Shown: positions 33,424 to 42,363 of the stretch, piece by piece | Layout of the letters: every line of letters starts with the position of its first letter | Numbering within the stretch: the first letter of the stretch is position 1 | Assembly (NCBI GenBank): GCA_035552655.1 | Contig: DASZLD010000044.1 | Coordinates: 1 to 64,000, forward strand | Length of the DNA stretch: 64,000 bases | Reading direction: 5' to 3' | DNA from: DASXMT01 sp035552655 | GTDB taxonomy: Bacteria; Actinomycetota; Acidimicrobiia; Acidimicrobiales; RAAP-2 | Notes under the pieces: generated by a model | The model's database searches: none | What the model saw: the letters and a program-made list of their open reading frames with translations, nothing else | What the model was told of the DNA's origin: nothing | Made by a program: the position numbers and the translations under genes

Positions 33424-33481
33424 TCGTCATATGGCGTCGCGCAGCGCGGGAGACTCCCGCCGAAGAAAGAGAGGCTTGACG

Positions 33482-34240
33482 GTGGAGATCGAAGGCAAGA
33501 AGGCCATCATCGTCGGAGGGGCATCGGGCATGGCCCGGGCATCGGCCGAGCTGCTGCACAAGCGGGGGGCATCGGTGGCGATCGTCGATCTCCCCACCTC
33601 GGCCGGCGCCGAGGTCGCCTCGGGTCTCGATGGCACGTTCCACGCCCTCGACATCACCGACGACGAGGCGGTCGAGCGGGTGCTGGCCGAGGCGGTCGAA
33701 GCCCTGGGGGGCTTGCACATCGCCGTGAACACGGCCGGGGGTGGCATTGCCGCCCGCACGCTGGGCAAGAAGGGACCGCACCCGCTGGGCGAGTTCCGCC
33801 AGGTCATCGAGCTCAACCTCATCGCCACGTTCAACCTGAACCGTCTCCAGGCCTTTGCCATGTCGACCAACGAACCCGAAGAGGGTGAGCGCGGCATCAT
33901 CATCAATACCGCGTCGATCGCCGCCTTCGAGGGCCAGATCGGGCAGGTGGCCTACACCGCGGCCAAGGCCGGTATCGCCGGGATGGCCCTGACCATGGCC
34001 CGCGATCTGGGCAGCCTGGGCATCCGGGTGGTGGCCATCGCCCCCAGCCTGTTCACCACCGGGATCACCAAAGGCATTCCCGATGAGTTCGCCGAGGTGC
34101 TGACCAAGGACGCCGCCTTCCCCAAGCGCATGGGCAAGCCCGAGGAGTACGGGCGCCTGGTGACGGCCATCGTGGAGAACCCCATGCTCAACGGCTCCAC
34201 CATTCGCCTCGACGCCGGGCAGCGATTCGCGCCCAAGTAG
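33482..34240 (+). CDS. SDR, 3-hydroxyacyl-CoA dehydrogenase type-2-like
   Basis: Short-chain dehydrogenase (252 aa from GTG 33482) related in style to HSD17B10-type 3-hydroxyacyl-CoA dehydrogenases. VGGASGMARA replaces the usual TGxxxGIG. NTAGGG stands for NNAG, with the serine of NTASIAAFEG, YTAAK and a C-terminal GSTIRLDAG. The Asp in IVDLP at the end of strand 2 favours NAD. The frame is open from an ATG at 33431, but the first 15 residues would be Arg-rich and lie next to the -10-like box. AAAGAGAGG fits better with TTG 33476 or GTG 33482. Likely oxidises the hydroxyacyl-CoA made by the crotonase. Confidence 0.85.
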   Translation: MEIEGKKAIIVGGASGMARASAELLHKRGASVAIVDLPTSAGAEVASGLDGTFHALDITDDEAVERVLAEAVEALGGLHIAVNTAGGGIAARTLGKKGPHPLGEFRQVIELNLIATFNLNRLQAFAMSTNEPEEGERGIIINTASIAAFEGQIGQVAYTAAKAGIAGMALTMARDLGSLGIRVVAIAPSLFTTGITKGIPDEFAEVLTKDAAFPKRMGKPEEYGRLVTAIVENPMLNGSTIRLDAGQRFAPK

Positions 34241-34286
34241 CTTGGCTGATGGTCGGGGCTACTCCCGGGCTCGTCTATCGACAGTG

Positions 34287-35318
34287 CTACGCCAACCAGC
34301 CGGCAATGGTCTCGATGTCGCGTATGCCGTTGGGGCCGACGGGATGGACGCTCAGAATAGTGACGCCGGCTGCCTTGTAGGCGGCGATCCGGTCCTTGAC
34401 GAACCCGGCGTCTCCGATGAGGGACATGCCGTCGACAAGTTCCTTTGGTATCGCCGCCGCCGCCGACTTACGGTCACCTCCGAGATAGGCGTCCTGGATC
34501 TCGACCGCCTCCCGCTCGAATCCATAGCGCTTGAGCACGTCGTTGTAGAAGTTCTTGCCGCGGGCCCCCATGCCTCCGAAATACAGGGCCAGCATGGGGC
34601 GAGCCTGATCCCGCAGGTGCTCGACATCGTCACCGATCGCCAATGGGCCCCCAGCCACAATGTCGAGTGGGGGGAGGTCAGCCGCCCGCTTAGCTTCCCC
34701 GGAGCGCAGTGGGCCACCCCAGACCTGATCGGCCCGGTCGGGCCAGAAGTGGAGCGGAAGCCAGCCTTCAGCAACCTCGGCTGTCATTTCGACGTTGGCG
34801 GGGCCCAGTGAGGCCACGAAGATCGGGGTGCGATCTCGAACCGGGTGATCCGAGAGCTTCAGTGCCTTGCCCAGTCCAGTGCCCATGCCTTCTGCCAGGG
34901 GTATCTGATAGTTCGGACCATCGTGGACGAGGCGATCCCGTCGCCACACTGATCGACAGATGTCGATGATCTCTCGGGTTCGACCGACGGGATGATCGTA
35001 TGGCACTCCGTGGAACCCTTCGATGACCTGGGGACCAGAGGCCCCCAGGCCGAGGATGAACCGACCACCGGACACCTTGTCGAGACCGACAGCTGTCATC
35101 GCCAGCAACGTCGGCGTGCGGGAGTAGAGCGGGAGGATGCTCGATCCGATCATCGCCTGTTTGGTGACCGCAGCAAGGAAACCAAGGGTCGACACCGCAT
35201 CTCCCGTGTAGGCCTCGCCAGCCCATAGATAACCAACGCCCGCGTCTTCGAGCTTCTTCACGTACTGAGCAAAGGATTCGGGATCACTCCGCATGCCCAC
35301 CGTCGCGCCGAGCTTCAT
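34287..35318 (-). CDS. LLM-class F420-dependent oxidoreductase
   Basis: Luciferase-like TIM-barrel oxidoreductase of 343 aa, with the features GRFILGLGASGPQVIEGFHG and GIRDIETIAGWL typical of F420-dependent actinobacterial members. ATG 35318 follows AGAGGAGCAGGG and is preferred to 35333. Reactions in this group include oxidation of alcohols and reduction of double bonds or ketones on steroids and other ring compounds. It faces the double acyl-CoA dehydrogenase divergently across 56 bases that contain the shared CTCT motif, so both are probably controlled together. Confidence 0.88.
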   Translation of the reverse strand: MKLGATVGMRSDPESFAQYVKKLEDAGVGYLWAGEAYTGDAVSTLGFLAAVTKQAMIGSSILPLYSRTPTLLAMTAVGLDKVSGGRFILGLGASGPQVIEGFHGVPYDHPVGRTREIIDICRSVWRRDRLVHDGPNYQIPLAEGMGTGLGKALKLSDHPVRDRTPIFVASLGPANVEMTAEVAEGWLPLHFWPDRADQVWGGPLRSGEAKRAADLPPLDIVAGGPLAIGDDVEHLRDQARPMLALYFGGMGARGKNFYNDVLKRYGFEREAVEIQDAYLGGDRKSAAAAIPKELVDGMSLIGDAGFVKDRIAAYKAAGVTILSVHPVGPNGIRDIETIAGWLA

Positions 35319-35350
35319 CCCTGCTCCTCTCATAGGTATTCGCTCTACCG

Positions 35351-35370
35351 AACAATAGAGGGTACTATTT
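35351..35370. promoter_or_regulatory. AATAGAGGGTACTATT site in a divergent promoter
   Basis: AACAATAGAGGGTACTATTT is the motif in inverse orientation (AAATAGTACCCTCTATTGTT). It ends 4 bases before the acyl-CoA dehydrogenase ATG, so TACTAT may be the -10 of a leaderless transcript. It also serves the divergent LLM gene. Confidence 0.5.
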
Positions 35371-35374
35371 ATTC

Positions 35375-37531
35375 ATGTCGATCGCCATTACCGAAGATCA
35401 CCGCACCCTGGCCCACACGGCGTCGGACTTCCTGATCAAGAACGGTGCCCGCGGTGCCGCCCGGGACCTGCTCGAGGCGGACAGCGAGGGGTTGCCCGCC
35501 TTCTGGGCCGATGTAGCCGCCCTCGGTTGGCTCGGCCTGCACATCCCCGAGGAGTACGGCGGCTCGGGTTTCGGGCTCCCCGAGCTGGTGGTGGTGGTCG
35601 AGGAACTGGGCCGGGCCGTCGCTCCCGGTCCCTTCGTGCCCACGGTGACGGCCAGCGCGGTGATCGCCGCTGCCGCCCCGGCCGAGGTGAAGGGCCGCCT
35701 CTTGCCCGGGCTGGTCGACGGGTCGTCGATCGGTTCGGTGGCCCTGGACGGAGCAGTCGAGATCCGTGACGGCGTGGCCCAGGGATCAGCCGGGGTCGTG
35801 CTCAGCGGGGGTCTGGCCAATGTCGTCTTGGTCCTGGTGGGAGAAGACGTGGCCATCGTCGACCCGTCGGCTGGTGGTGTGGCGGTGGAGATCCCGGCCA
35901 ACCTCGACCCCACCCGGAGATCGGCCCGGATGACCCTGGACGGTGCTCCGGTCGAGGTCATCGTTGGTGCCGGTCAGGTCCTGGTCGACCTGGCCCGTGT
36001 GCTCTTTGCCGCCGAGGCCACCGGCATCGCCCGGGAGTGCACGGTGCAAGCCAGCGACTATGCCAAGGTGCGCCAGCAGTTCGGGCGCCCCATCGCCACC
36101 TTCCAGGCGGTGAAGCACCATTGCGCCAACATGGCCGTGGCCGCCGAGCTGGCCACCGCCGCGGTGTGGGACGCAGCCCGAGCAGCAGACACCGGGGGCG
36201 ACCAGCTCACCTACACGGCCGCCCTGGCGGCCACGCTGGCCGTGCCCGCCGCCGACCACAACGCCCAGCTCAACATCCAGGTCCACGGGGGCATCGGCTT
36301 CACCTGGGAGCACGACGCCCACCTCTACCTACGCCGGGCCATAGCCATCGAGGCCATCATCGACGCCGAGGCTGCGGCCATCGACGTCACCGACCTGGTC
36401 CGCAGAGGGGTAGCCCGGGTGCGTTCCATCGATCTCCCCCCCGAGGCCGAGCCCATTCGAGCCAGCGTCCGAGAGTTCGTGGAGCAGGTGCGCAACCTCG
36501 ACGGCGATGCCCAGCGCCAGGCCCTGATCGAGTCGGGCTACGTCATGCCCCACTGGCCCAAGCCCTGGGGCCGAGATGCGGGGGCCATCGAGCAGCTGGT
36601 GGTCGAGCAGGAGTTTGCTGCCGCTGCGATCAAGCGACCCGCCTACGGGATCACCGGGTGGGTCATCCTCACCCTGGTCCAACACGCCACCGAGGACCAG
36701 GTCGCCCGCTGGGTGCGCCCCGCCTTGAACCAAGAGGTCATCTGGTGCCAGCTGTTCAGCGAGCCCGATGCCGGTTCCGATGCCGCAGGCATCAAGTCCA
36801 AGGCCACCCGGGTCGACGGGGGCTGGCTGATCAACGGCCAAAAGGTGTGGACCAGCGGAGCCCACCGGTCCAGCTTCGGTCTGGCCACGGTGCGGACCAA
36901 CCCGGACGCTCCCAAGCACCAGGGCATCACCACCGTGGTCATCGACATGAAAGCCGAGGGGGTCACGGTTCGACCCCTCCGGATGGTGACCGGCAACGCC
37001 GAGTTCAACGAGGTTTTCTTCGACGACGTGTTCGTGCCCGATGACGATGTGGTGGGGACAGTAGACGGCGGTTGGACGGTGGCCCGGGCCACCCTGGGGA
37101 ACGAGAGCGTGAGCATCGGCGGCGGCCAAGGTGCAATGTCCCTGCCCGTCGAGGCCTTCATCGCCCCCCTCGATGCCCATCCCGAACGCCTTCCCGGCGG
37201 AGCCGGCCGGGTCGGTCGGGCCATCGCCAGCTCCCAGGCCATGGACCTCCTGAACCTGCGCAGCGCCCACCGGGCCGTGGCCGGGGGCGACCCCGGCGCC
37301 GAGGGCAACATGACCAAGCTGGTCTTGTCGGAGAACGGCCACGAGGCCGCCGCCATCCTGAACGCCCTGAGCGGCTCCGACAGTGCGTTCTTGGATGGAC
37401 CGGCGGCCATCTCGGGAATGCTGGTGCTCATGCACCGGGCCATGTCGATTGCCGGCGGGACCTCCGAGATCAAGCGCAATCAGATCGGCGAGCGGACCCT
37501 GGGGCTGCCCCGGGACCCGTTGATCAACTGA
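35375..37531 (+). CDS. Double-length acyl-CoA dehydrogenase (two fused ACAD units, FadE34-like)
   Basis: Protein of 718 aa made of two acyl-CoA dehydrogenase units. Residues 1 to about 340 form the first (IPEEYGGSGFGLPELV, YAKVRQQFGRPIATFQAVKH, QVHGGIGFTWEHDAHLYLRR). About 360-718 form the second (LFSEPDAGSDAAGI, GGWLINGQKVWTS, MSIAGGTSEIKRNQIGERTLG). In mycobacteria, steroid side-chain CoA esters are dehydrogenated by alpha2beta2 heterotetramers or by a fused equivalent, FadE34 (about 720 aa), and this layout matches. That hints at a bulky, ring-bearing CoA substrate, though this is inference. It is probably leaderless and driven by the site at 35351. Confidence 0.92.
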   Translation: MSIAITEDHRTLAHTASDFLIKNGARGAARDLLEADSEGLPAFWADVAALGWLGLHIPEEYGGSGFGLPELVVVVEELGRAVAPGPFVPTVTASAVIAAAAPAEVKGRLLPGLVDGSSIGSVALDGAVEIRDGVAQGSAGVVLSGGLANVVLVLVGEDVAIVDPSAGGVAVEIPANLDPTRRSARMTLDGAPVEVIVGAGQVLVDLARVLFAAEATGIARECTVQASDYAKVRQQFGRPIATFQAVKHHCANMAVAAELATAAVWDAARAADTGGDQLTYTAALAATLAVPAADHNAQLNIQVHGGIGFTWEHDAHLYLRRAIAIEAIIDAEAAAIDVTDLVRRGVARVRSIDLPPEAEPIRASVREFVEQVRNLDGDAQRQALIESGYVMPHWPKPWGRDAGAIEQLVVEQEFAAAAIKRPAYGITGWVILTLVQHATEDQVARWVRPALNQEVIWCQLFSEPDAGSDAAGIKSKATRVDGGWLINGQKVWTSGAHRSSFGLATVRTNPDAPKHQGITTVVIDMKAEGVTVRPLRMVTGNAEFNEVFFDDVFVPDDDVVGTVDGGWTVARATLGNESVSIGGGQGAMSLPVEAFIAPLDAHPERLPGGAGRVGRAIASSQAMDLLNLRSAHRAVAGGDPGAEGNMTKLVLSENGHEAAAILNALSGSDSAFLDGPAAISGMLVLMHRAMSIAGGTSEIKRNQIGERTLGLPRDPLIN

Positions 37532-37540
37532 TCTCGAGCG

Positions 37541-38341
37541 TCAGGTCGCGGTTCCGGCCCGCTGCTGGCGGAGGTAGGCCGCAGTGCCCTTCAGGAATTC
37601 TCCGACGTCCTGTGCCTTCGAGGCGGCGATGCCGGCAAAGTACTCGGGCACGTAGACCTGGGCCGCTTCCGCGGCCAGGCCGCCCAGGATGGCGTCAACG
37701 GCGACGGACACCGGTTCGGCCGGCACGGGAAGGTCGGGGATGTCGTTGTCGGGCAGGCTGAACAGGTCGGTGTCGATCACCCCGGGATAGACCACCGTCA
37801 CCTTGATGCCCGTCTCCCACAGGTCAACCGCCATGGCCTCGGAGAAGGCCGTCAGCGCCGCCTTGGAGGCGTCATAGGCCGCCTCGCCCGGGGCACTCAG
37901 GGTGGCGGCGATGGAGGAGATGTTGACGATGGTGCCCGATCCCCGCTCCAGCATCTGGGGCAGGAGGGCCATGGTCAGCCGCATGGGGGACAGGTAGTTG
38001 ATGTGCATGACCTGGGTGATGGTCTCGATGTCGAGGGCCGTGGTGTGCCGCCGTTTGGGGATGCCGGCGTTGTTCACCAACAGGTCGACTCCCCCGAAGG
38101 CATCGACGACGTCGACGGACAGTTGATCCACCGCGGCCAGGTCAGCCAAGTCGACGGTCCACATGCGGCTCTCCGGTGAGTGCTCGACGCAGCGGCCGAG
38201 GACTTCGGCCAACCGGTCGGTCCGCCGTGCGCAGATGCCCACGATGGCTCCTTGGGCGGCCAGAGCCTCGGCCAACCCGGCACCGATGCCCGAGGACGCA
38301 CCGGTGACCAATGTTCGACAACCGGCCAGGTCCAATCCCAT
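37541..38341 (-). CDS. Short-chain dehydrogenase/reductase
   Basis: Classical SDR of 266 aa (270 from the earlier ATG at 38353). TGASSGIG is followed by ICARRTDRL, whose arginines suggest NADP(H). NNAG, NISSIAAT, YDASK and YPGVIDTDLF complete the signature. The C-terminal 40 residues (VYVPEYFAGIAASKAQDV) resemble the membrane-proximal tail of DltE/YqjQ-like SDRs. Convergent with the double acyl-CoA dehydrogenase, 9 bases apart. No operon partner on its own strand. Function beyond oxidoreduction of an alcohol or ketone is not predictable. Confidence 0.87.
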   Translation of the reverse strand: MGLDLAGCRTLVTGASSGIGAGLAEALAAQGAIVGICARRTDRLAEVLGRCVEHSPESRMWTVDLADLAAVDQLSVDVVDAFGGVDLLVNNAGIPKRRHTTALDIETITQVMHINYLSPMRLTMALLPQMLERGSGTIVNISSIAATLSAPGEAAYDASKAALTAFSEAMAVDLWETGIKVTVVYPGVIDTDLFSLPDNDIPDLPVPAEPVSVAVDAILGGLAAEAAQVYVPEYFAGIAASKAQDVGEFLKGTAAYLRQQRAGTAT

Positions 38342-38490
38342 CGTCCACCCCATTTCGCCTCGACCTCCTGTCGGTCCCGGCGGACCGGAGTCGTGCGACG
38401 ACCTACCTTAGGCAGATATGGAGCCCGAGGCGCCTTTGAGCCGGCATAACGTGGTGCCGTCGGTGGGAATGTGATGGGCTCAACAGCACC

Positions 38491-39594
38491 ATGAGAATCC
38501 TGATCATCGGGGGCACGGGCCCAACCGGCATTCCCATCGTGAACGGGCTGGTCACCCACGGCCACAACGTGTCGATACTGCACCGTGGCCAGCACGAGCG
38601 CCCGGAGACGCCACCCGATGTCGCCCACATCCACGCCGATCCCTACGACGAGAGGTCGTTGGCTCAGGCGTTGGCGGGCACCTCGTGGGACGTGGTGGTG
38701 GCCATGTACGGCCGCCTTCGCATGATCGCATCCCTCACCCGGGGCCTGTGCGGTCACTTCGTGTCGGTGGGCGGCGTGCCCGCCTATCGGGGTTGGACCG
38801 ACGCCTGGCAACATGACCCACCGGGTATGCCGGTCCCCGTTCGAGAGGATGCCGACCTGGTCGAGGATCCGGCCATCGATGACAAGGGCTACCGCATCGT
38901 GCGGACCGAAGCAGCGGTGTTCGAGGCCCATCCCACTGCCACCCACTTCCGCTACCCCTATCTCTACGGGCCCTATCAACCGGTTCCACGCGAGTGGTCG
39001 GTGGTCCGGCGCATCCTCGACCACAGGCGGCGCATCATCGTGGCCGACGAGGGACTGACCCTCCACCACCACTGCTACACCGAGAACTGCGCCGCCGCCG
39101 TGGTGCTCGGCATCGAGCATCCCGACCGATTGTCGGGCATGGTGTGCAACGTGGGGGACGAGGAGGTGCTGACCGTGCGCCAGATGGTGGAGCTGTGCAC
39201 GGAAGAGCTCGGGGCTGACCTGGAGATCCTGTCGATGCCCTACGACCTGGCCGTTCCGGCGTGGCCGCTGCTGGCCCAGCCCCTCCCCACCCATCGGGTG
39301 CTCGACCTGACCCGGTTACATCACCAGCTCGGCCATGGCGACGTGGTGCCCGCCCGCCAGGCCGTGGCCAAGACGGCGCGCTGGTTGGTCGATCACCCGC
39401 CGGAGCGAAGTGGCATCGAGGAGCAGATCCTCACCGACCCGTTCGACTACGGTGCCGAGGACGCGTTGATCGGCTCATGGCTGGCCGCCCGCTCGCAGGT
39501 GGTCGTGCCCGACTTCGCCGTGCAACCGGCATGGGGGCTGGCCTACAGCGGCCCGCACGGCCGGCCCCGCACCCACAAGGAGTTCATGGATTGA
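38491..39594 (+). CDS. NAD-dependent epimerase/dehydratase-family protein
   Basis: Extended SDR-like protein of 367 aa with the Rossmann start MRILIIGGTGPTGIPIV. The usual YxxxK appears as YRIVRTEAAV (no clear Lys at the right spacing). FRYPYLYGPYQPVPREW gives the substrate-side Tyr-Gly-Pro motif, and HHHCYTENCAAAVVLGIEH fits the epimerase C-terminal domain. Related proteins include isoflavone-reductase and RNA-binding CSP41-type members, so activity is uncertain. The stop overlaps the TTG start of the CoA-transferase, so the two act together. Confidence 0.82.
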   Translation: MRILIIGGTGPTGIPIVNGLVTHGHNVSILHRGQHERPETPPDVAHIHADPYDERSLAQALAGTSWDVVVAMYGRLRMIASLTRGLCGHFVSVGGVPAYRGWTDAWQHDPPGMPVPVREDADLVEDPAIDDKGYRIVRTEAAVFEAHPTATHFRYPYLYGPYQPVPREWSVVRRILDHRRRIIVADEGLTLHHHCYTENCAAAVVLGIEHPDRLSGMVCNVGDEEVLTVRQMVELCTEELGADLEILSMPYDLAVPAWPLLAQPLPTHRVLDLTRLHHQLGHGDVVPARQAVAKTARWLVDHPPERSGIEEQILTDPFDYGAEDALIGSWLAARSQVVVPDFAVQPAWGLAYSGPHGRPRTHKEFMD

Positions 39595-40778
39595 CGAGAC
39601 CACTGGAAGGTATTCGTATCCTGGACCTGTCCATCGCCCTCACCGGTCCCTATGTCGCCACCCTCATGGCCGATCAAGGTGCCGATGTCATCAAAGTCGA
39701 GCGGACGGGTATGGGTGACATCGCCCGCTGGATCGGCGTGACGGTCAACGGGATGAGCGCGCTGTACCTGATGTGCAACCGGGGAAAGCGGTCGATCGCC
39801 GTCGATATCCAAACCGCCGACGGGGTGGCCATCGTGAAGGAAATGGCCAGTCGGGCCGATGTCATTCTCCAGAACTTTCGTCCCGGTGTCATGGACCGCC
39901 TCGGCCTCGGCTACGAGGCCATGCGCGACGTAAACCCCGAGGTGGTGTACGCATCGTTGTCCGGATTCGGCTCCGAGGGCCCCTATCGTGACCGTAGCGC
40001 CTACGACACCGTGGGTCAGGCCTACGCCGGCATGGCCGCCAACCAGGCTGATCCGGCCGACGGAGTCCCGGTCTTCCTGCGACAGACGGCGGCCGACAAG
40101 GTGACTGCCCTCTACGCCGCTCAGGCCGTCACCGCCGCCCTGTTCGCTCGGGCCATGGGTAGGGGTGGGCAGCACGTCGAGGTGGCCATGATGGACGCGG
40201 TGACCTCGTTCCTGTGGGCCGACTCGGCCGGAAACGAGGTGCTCCTCGAGTCCGACCACTCCCAGAACTCGAGCTTTGTGGCTGGTTTCAACCCCATGCG
40301 CTTCACCGACGGCTGGGGCATCGTCACTCCCACGTCGGCCGAGGACTTTATCGGGATGTGCCGGGCCCTCGACGTCGAGGGCTGGGATGATCCGAGGTTG
40401 GCGACCGTCGGGGAGCGCAACAAGAACAGGGATTACACGTCCGAGCTGGTGGACATGTGCTACGCCCGGGCCGCCAACCTCACCATGGCCGAGGCCACGG
40501 CGCGCTTCGACGCCCAACGCATCCCCTTTTCCATGGTCCTCTCCCCCGACGAGTTGACCCGTGATCCTCATGCCGTGGCCGTGGGGTTGTTCGAGGAGAG
40601 GGATCACCACGTCGTCGGGCGCACCCGCTTTCCCCGCCATCCGGCCCAGTTCCGGGGCACCCCGGCCCACACCACCGACTCTTCGCCGGCGCTGGGCCAG
40701 CACACCGACGAGATCCTCGGCGAGTTGGGCCTGGTCGATCGGATTGCCGAGCTGCGGGCCTCGGGCGTGGTGGCCTAG
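39591..40778 (+). CDS. CaiB/BaiF family type III CoA-transferase
   Basis: Formyl-CoA transferase-type CoA-transferase of 395 aa. It opens with RPLEGIRILDLSIALTGPY and ADVIKVER, has the RPGVMDRLGLGY segment and ASLSGFGSEGPY, and carries the catalytic aspartate in EVAMMDAV. The TTG at 39591 overlaps the previous stop as TTGA, and the upstream part of the open frame lies inside the epimerase gene, so I reject longer starts. It should move CoA between carboxylates without ATP. With the coupled epimerase-like protein it may handle a specific racemic or cyclic acid, as in carnitine or bile acid metabolism. Confidence 0.9.
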   Translation: MTRPLEGIRILDLSIALTGPYVATLMADQGADVIKVERTGMGDIARWIGVTVNGMSALYLMCNRGKRSIAVDIQTADGVAIVKEMASRADVILQNFRPGVMDRLGLGYEAMRDVNPEVVYASLSGFGSEGPYRDRSAYDTVGQAYAGMAANQADPADGVPVFLRQTAADKVTALYAAQAVTAALFARAMGRGGQHVEVAMMDAVTSFLWADSAGNEVLLESDHSQNSSFVAGFNPMRFTDGWGIVTPTSAEDFIGMCRALDVEGWDDPRLATVGERNKNRDYTSELVDMCYARAANLTMAEATARFDAQRIPFSMVLSPDELTRDPHAVAVGLFEERDHHVVGRTRFPRHPAQFRGTPAHTTDSSPALGQHTDEILGELGLVDRIAELRASGVVA

Positions 40779-40802
40779 CGGCAGCTCCGGTTACCGGTGG
40801 CC

Positions 40803-42173
40803 TCAGGTGCCGGGCATCGGATGCCGGCCTCGGTCCACCGCGTCGACCAGGGCCTGGTGGTCTCCTTCGTTGGTGACGGCGTAGCGCCGGGAGAACTCGG
40901 CGATGGCCCGGTCGAACGTCTTGGCCTTCCCCAGGTAGCCCCGTATCTTCACCGCGTCCCCGGTGCGGGCATGGGAGCGGGCCAGGATCCACGCGCACAG
41001 GGCGCCGTAGTGGCGGAGGATCTCGGGGCCCATGACCATGGGGTCCCCTTGACCCTTGAAGTCCCACAACTGGCGGACGTAGTAGTGGTGACCGGTGCTG
41101 GGACCCTCGGCCCAGCCCAGGAAGATGTCGCTGGCCGCCTGGATGAGCCGTTGCCCGACGACGACCCGCTGGCCGTGGTGGCCGAGCAGGGACTGGCCCA
41201 CGTAGGGCTCGAGCACCGAGGGCTGCGCCTCTTTGGCCTGGAGCACGATGAAGTCGGCGTCGGGGTCGTCGGGACCGGACAGTAGGGCGATCCAGCATCG
41301 GGTGCCCACGCTTCCCACCCCGACCACTTTGCGAGCGACGTCGAGCAACCGGTACCGGTCGAACATGTAGCGGCGGTCGGCCGACAGGGTGGCGCGGTAC
41401 CGCTCGATCAGGCCCAGGGCCTCGTCCAGATCGTGCTCGGTGCGGTCGAGGTGGACCAGCAGGGGAGGATCGTCGAGGAACCGTCGCTCACCCTCGACGA
41501 CCTCGGTCAGCTTGGTCACGGCGCGAAGGTGGTCCTTGCGCCGGGCCCGGTTCACGGTGCGCTTCATGCCCGAGCGGTGTCGCATGGGGAAGTGCTCGAC
41601 CACCTCTTTGATCTCGGTGCGCTCGTAGAAGAGGTCGAGCGTGTGCCATGAGGCGTAGTCGGAGATCCGCTGGCGGTAGGTGCGGGCCGCCGCGGCCACC
41701 ACGGTGTCGCAGTCGGCGGTCGACCAGCCTCGCTGGCGGGCGACCACGTGCAGGCTGGCGCACAGACGCTTGACGTCCCATTCCCAGGGGCCAGGAACGG
41801 TCTCGTCGAAGTCGTTGATGTCGAAGACGAGATTCCGCTCCGGGCTGGCGAAGAACCCGAAGTTGTTGACATGGGCGTCGCCGCAAGCTTGGACGGGAAT
41901 GGCCGTCGTCGGGGTCGAGTTCAGGTCCATGGCCATCACCGCGGCGGCGCCCCGGAAGAAGGCGAAGGGGGACTCGGCCATGCGTTGATAGCGGAGGGCG
42001 CCCAACTCGGGCAGGCGGGTCGCCGCCTGAGACTCCAGGACGTCGAGGGGGTCGGATCGATTCGACGGTGGGCTCCATGCACCGTGGGCCGAGCGCGGTA
42101 TCGAGGAGCGAAGCGAGCGCCCCGCGGCTCCTCGCTCATCGACCGATTGCTCCACCTCGCCGGGTGAGTCCAC
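40803..42173 (-). CDS. DUF2252 family protein
   Basis: DUF2252 protein of 456 aa, GTG start. The protein-kinase-like core is visible: FFRGAAAVMAMDL, the loop ACGDAHVNNFGFF, the metal-site FDINDFDETV, and VGVGSVGTRCW in the middle. LYVRQLWDFKG-type and HARTGDAVKIRGYLG segments in the last third are standard. The biochemical role of this family is unknown. The first 40 residues are variable and charged, so a later start is possible. It converges with the CoA-transferase (24 bases apart) and has no operon partner. Confidence 0.9.
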   Translation of the reverse strand: MDSPGEVEQSVDERGAAGRSLRSSIPRSAHGAWSPPSNRSDPLDVLESQAATRLPELGALRYQRMAESPFAFFRGAAAVMAMDLNSTPTTAIPVQACGDAHVNNFGFFASPERNLVFDINDFDETVPGPWEWDVKRLCASLHVVARQRGWSTADCDTVVAAAARTYRQRISDYASWHTLDLFYERTEIKEVVEHFPMRHRSGMKRTVNRARRKDHLRAVTKLTEVVEGERRFLDDPPLLVHLDRTEHDLDEALGLIERYRATLSADRRYMFDRYRLLDVARKVVGVGSVGTRCWIALLSGPDDPDADFIVLQAKEAQPSVLEPYVGQSLLGHHGQRVVVGQRLIQAASDIFLGWAEGPSTGHHYYVRQLWDFKGQGDPMVMGPEILRHYGALCAWILARSHARTGDAVKIRGYLGKAKTFDRAIAEFSRRYAVTNEGDHQALVDAVDRGRHPMPGT

Positions 42174-42363
42174 AGGCCGAGCCTATCGGTCGGCCGCCCA
42201 CGCTCCCATCGAGACACTACGGTGCACCTGCGGCATCGACGACCTATCCACCACAACATCGCTAACCGACGGAGCTCGACAAACCATGGACCTGACCGCT
42301 GACGTTCTGGGACGTGAGGCCGGCGACGTCGAGACCGTCGGCCGGCCCTAGCCGGTTCCGAGG

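Noticed and set aside
42286..42351. 21-codon frame MDLTADVLGREAGDVETVGRP after GGAG
   Set aside because: Too short to support without homologues; lies in the divergent promoter gap before the glycerate kinase.
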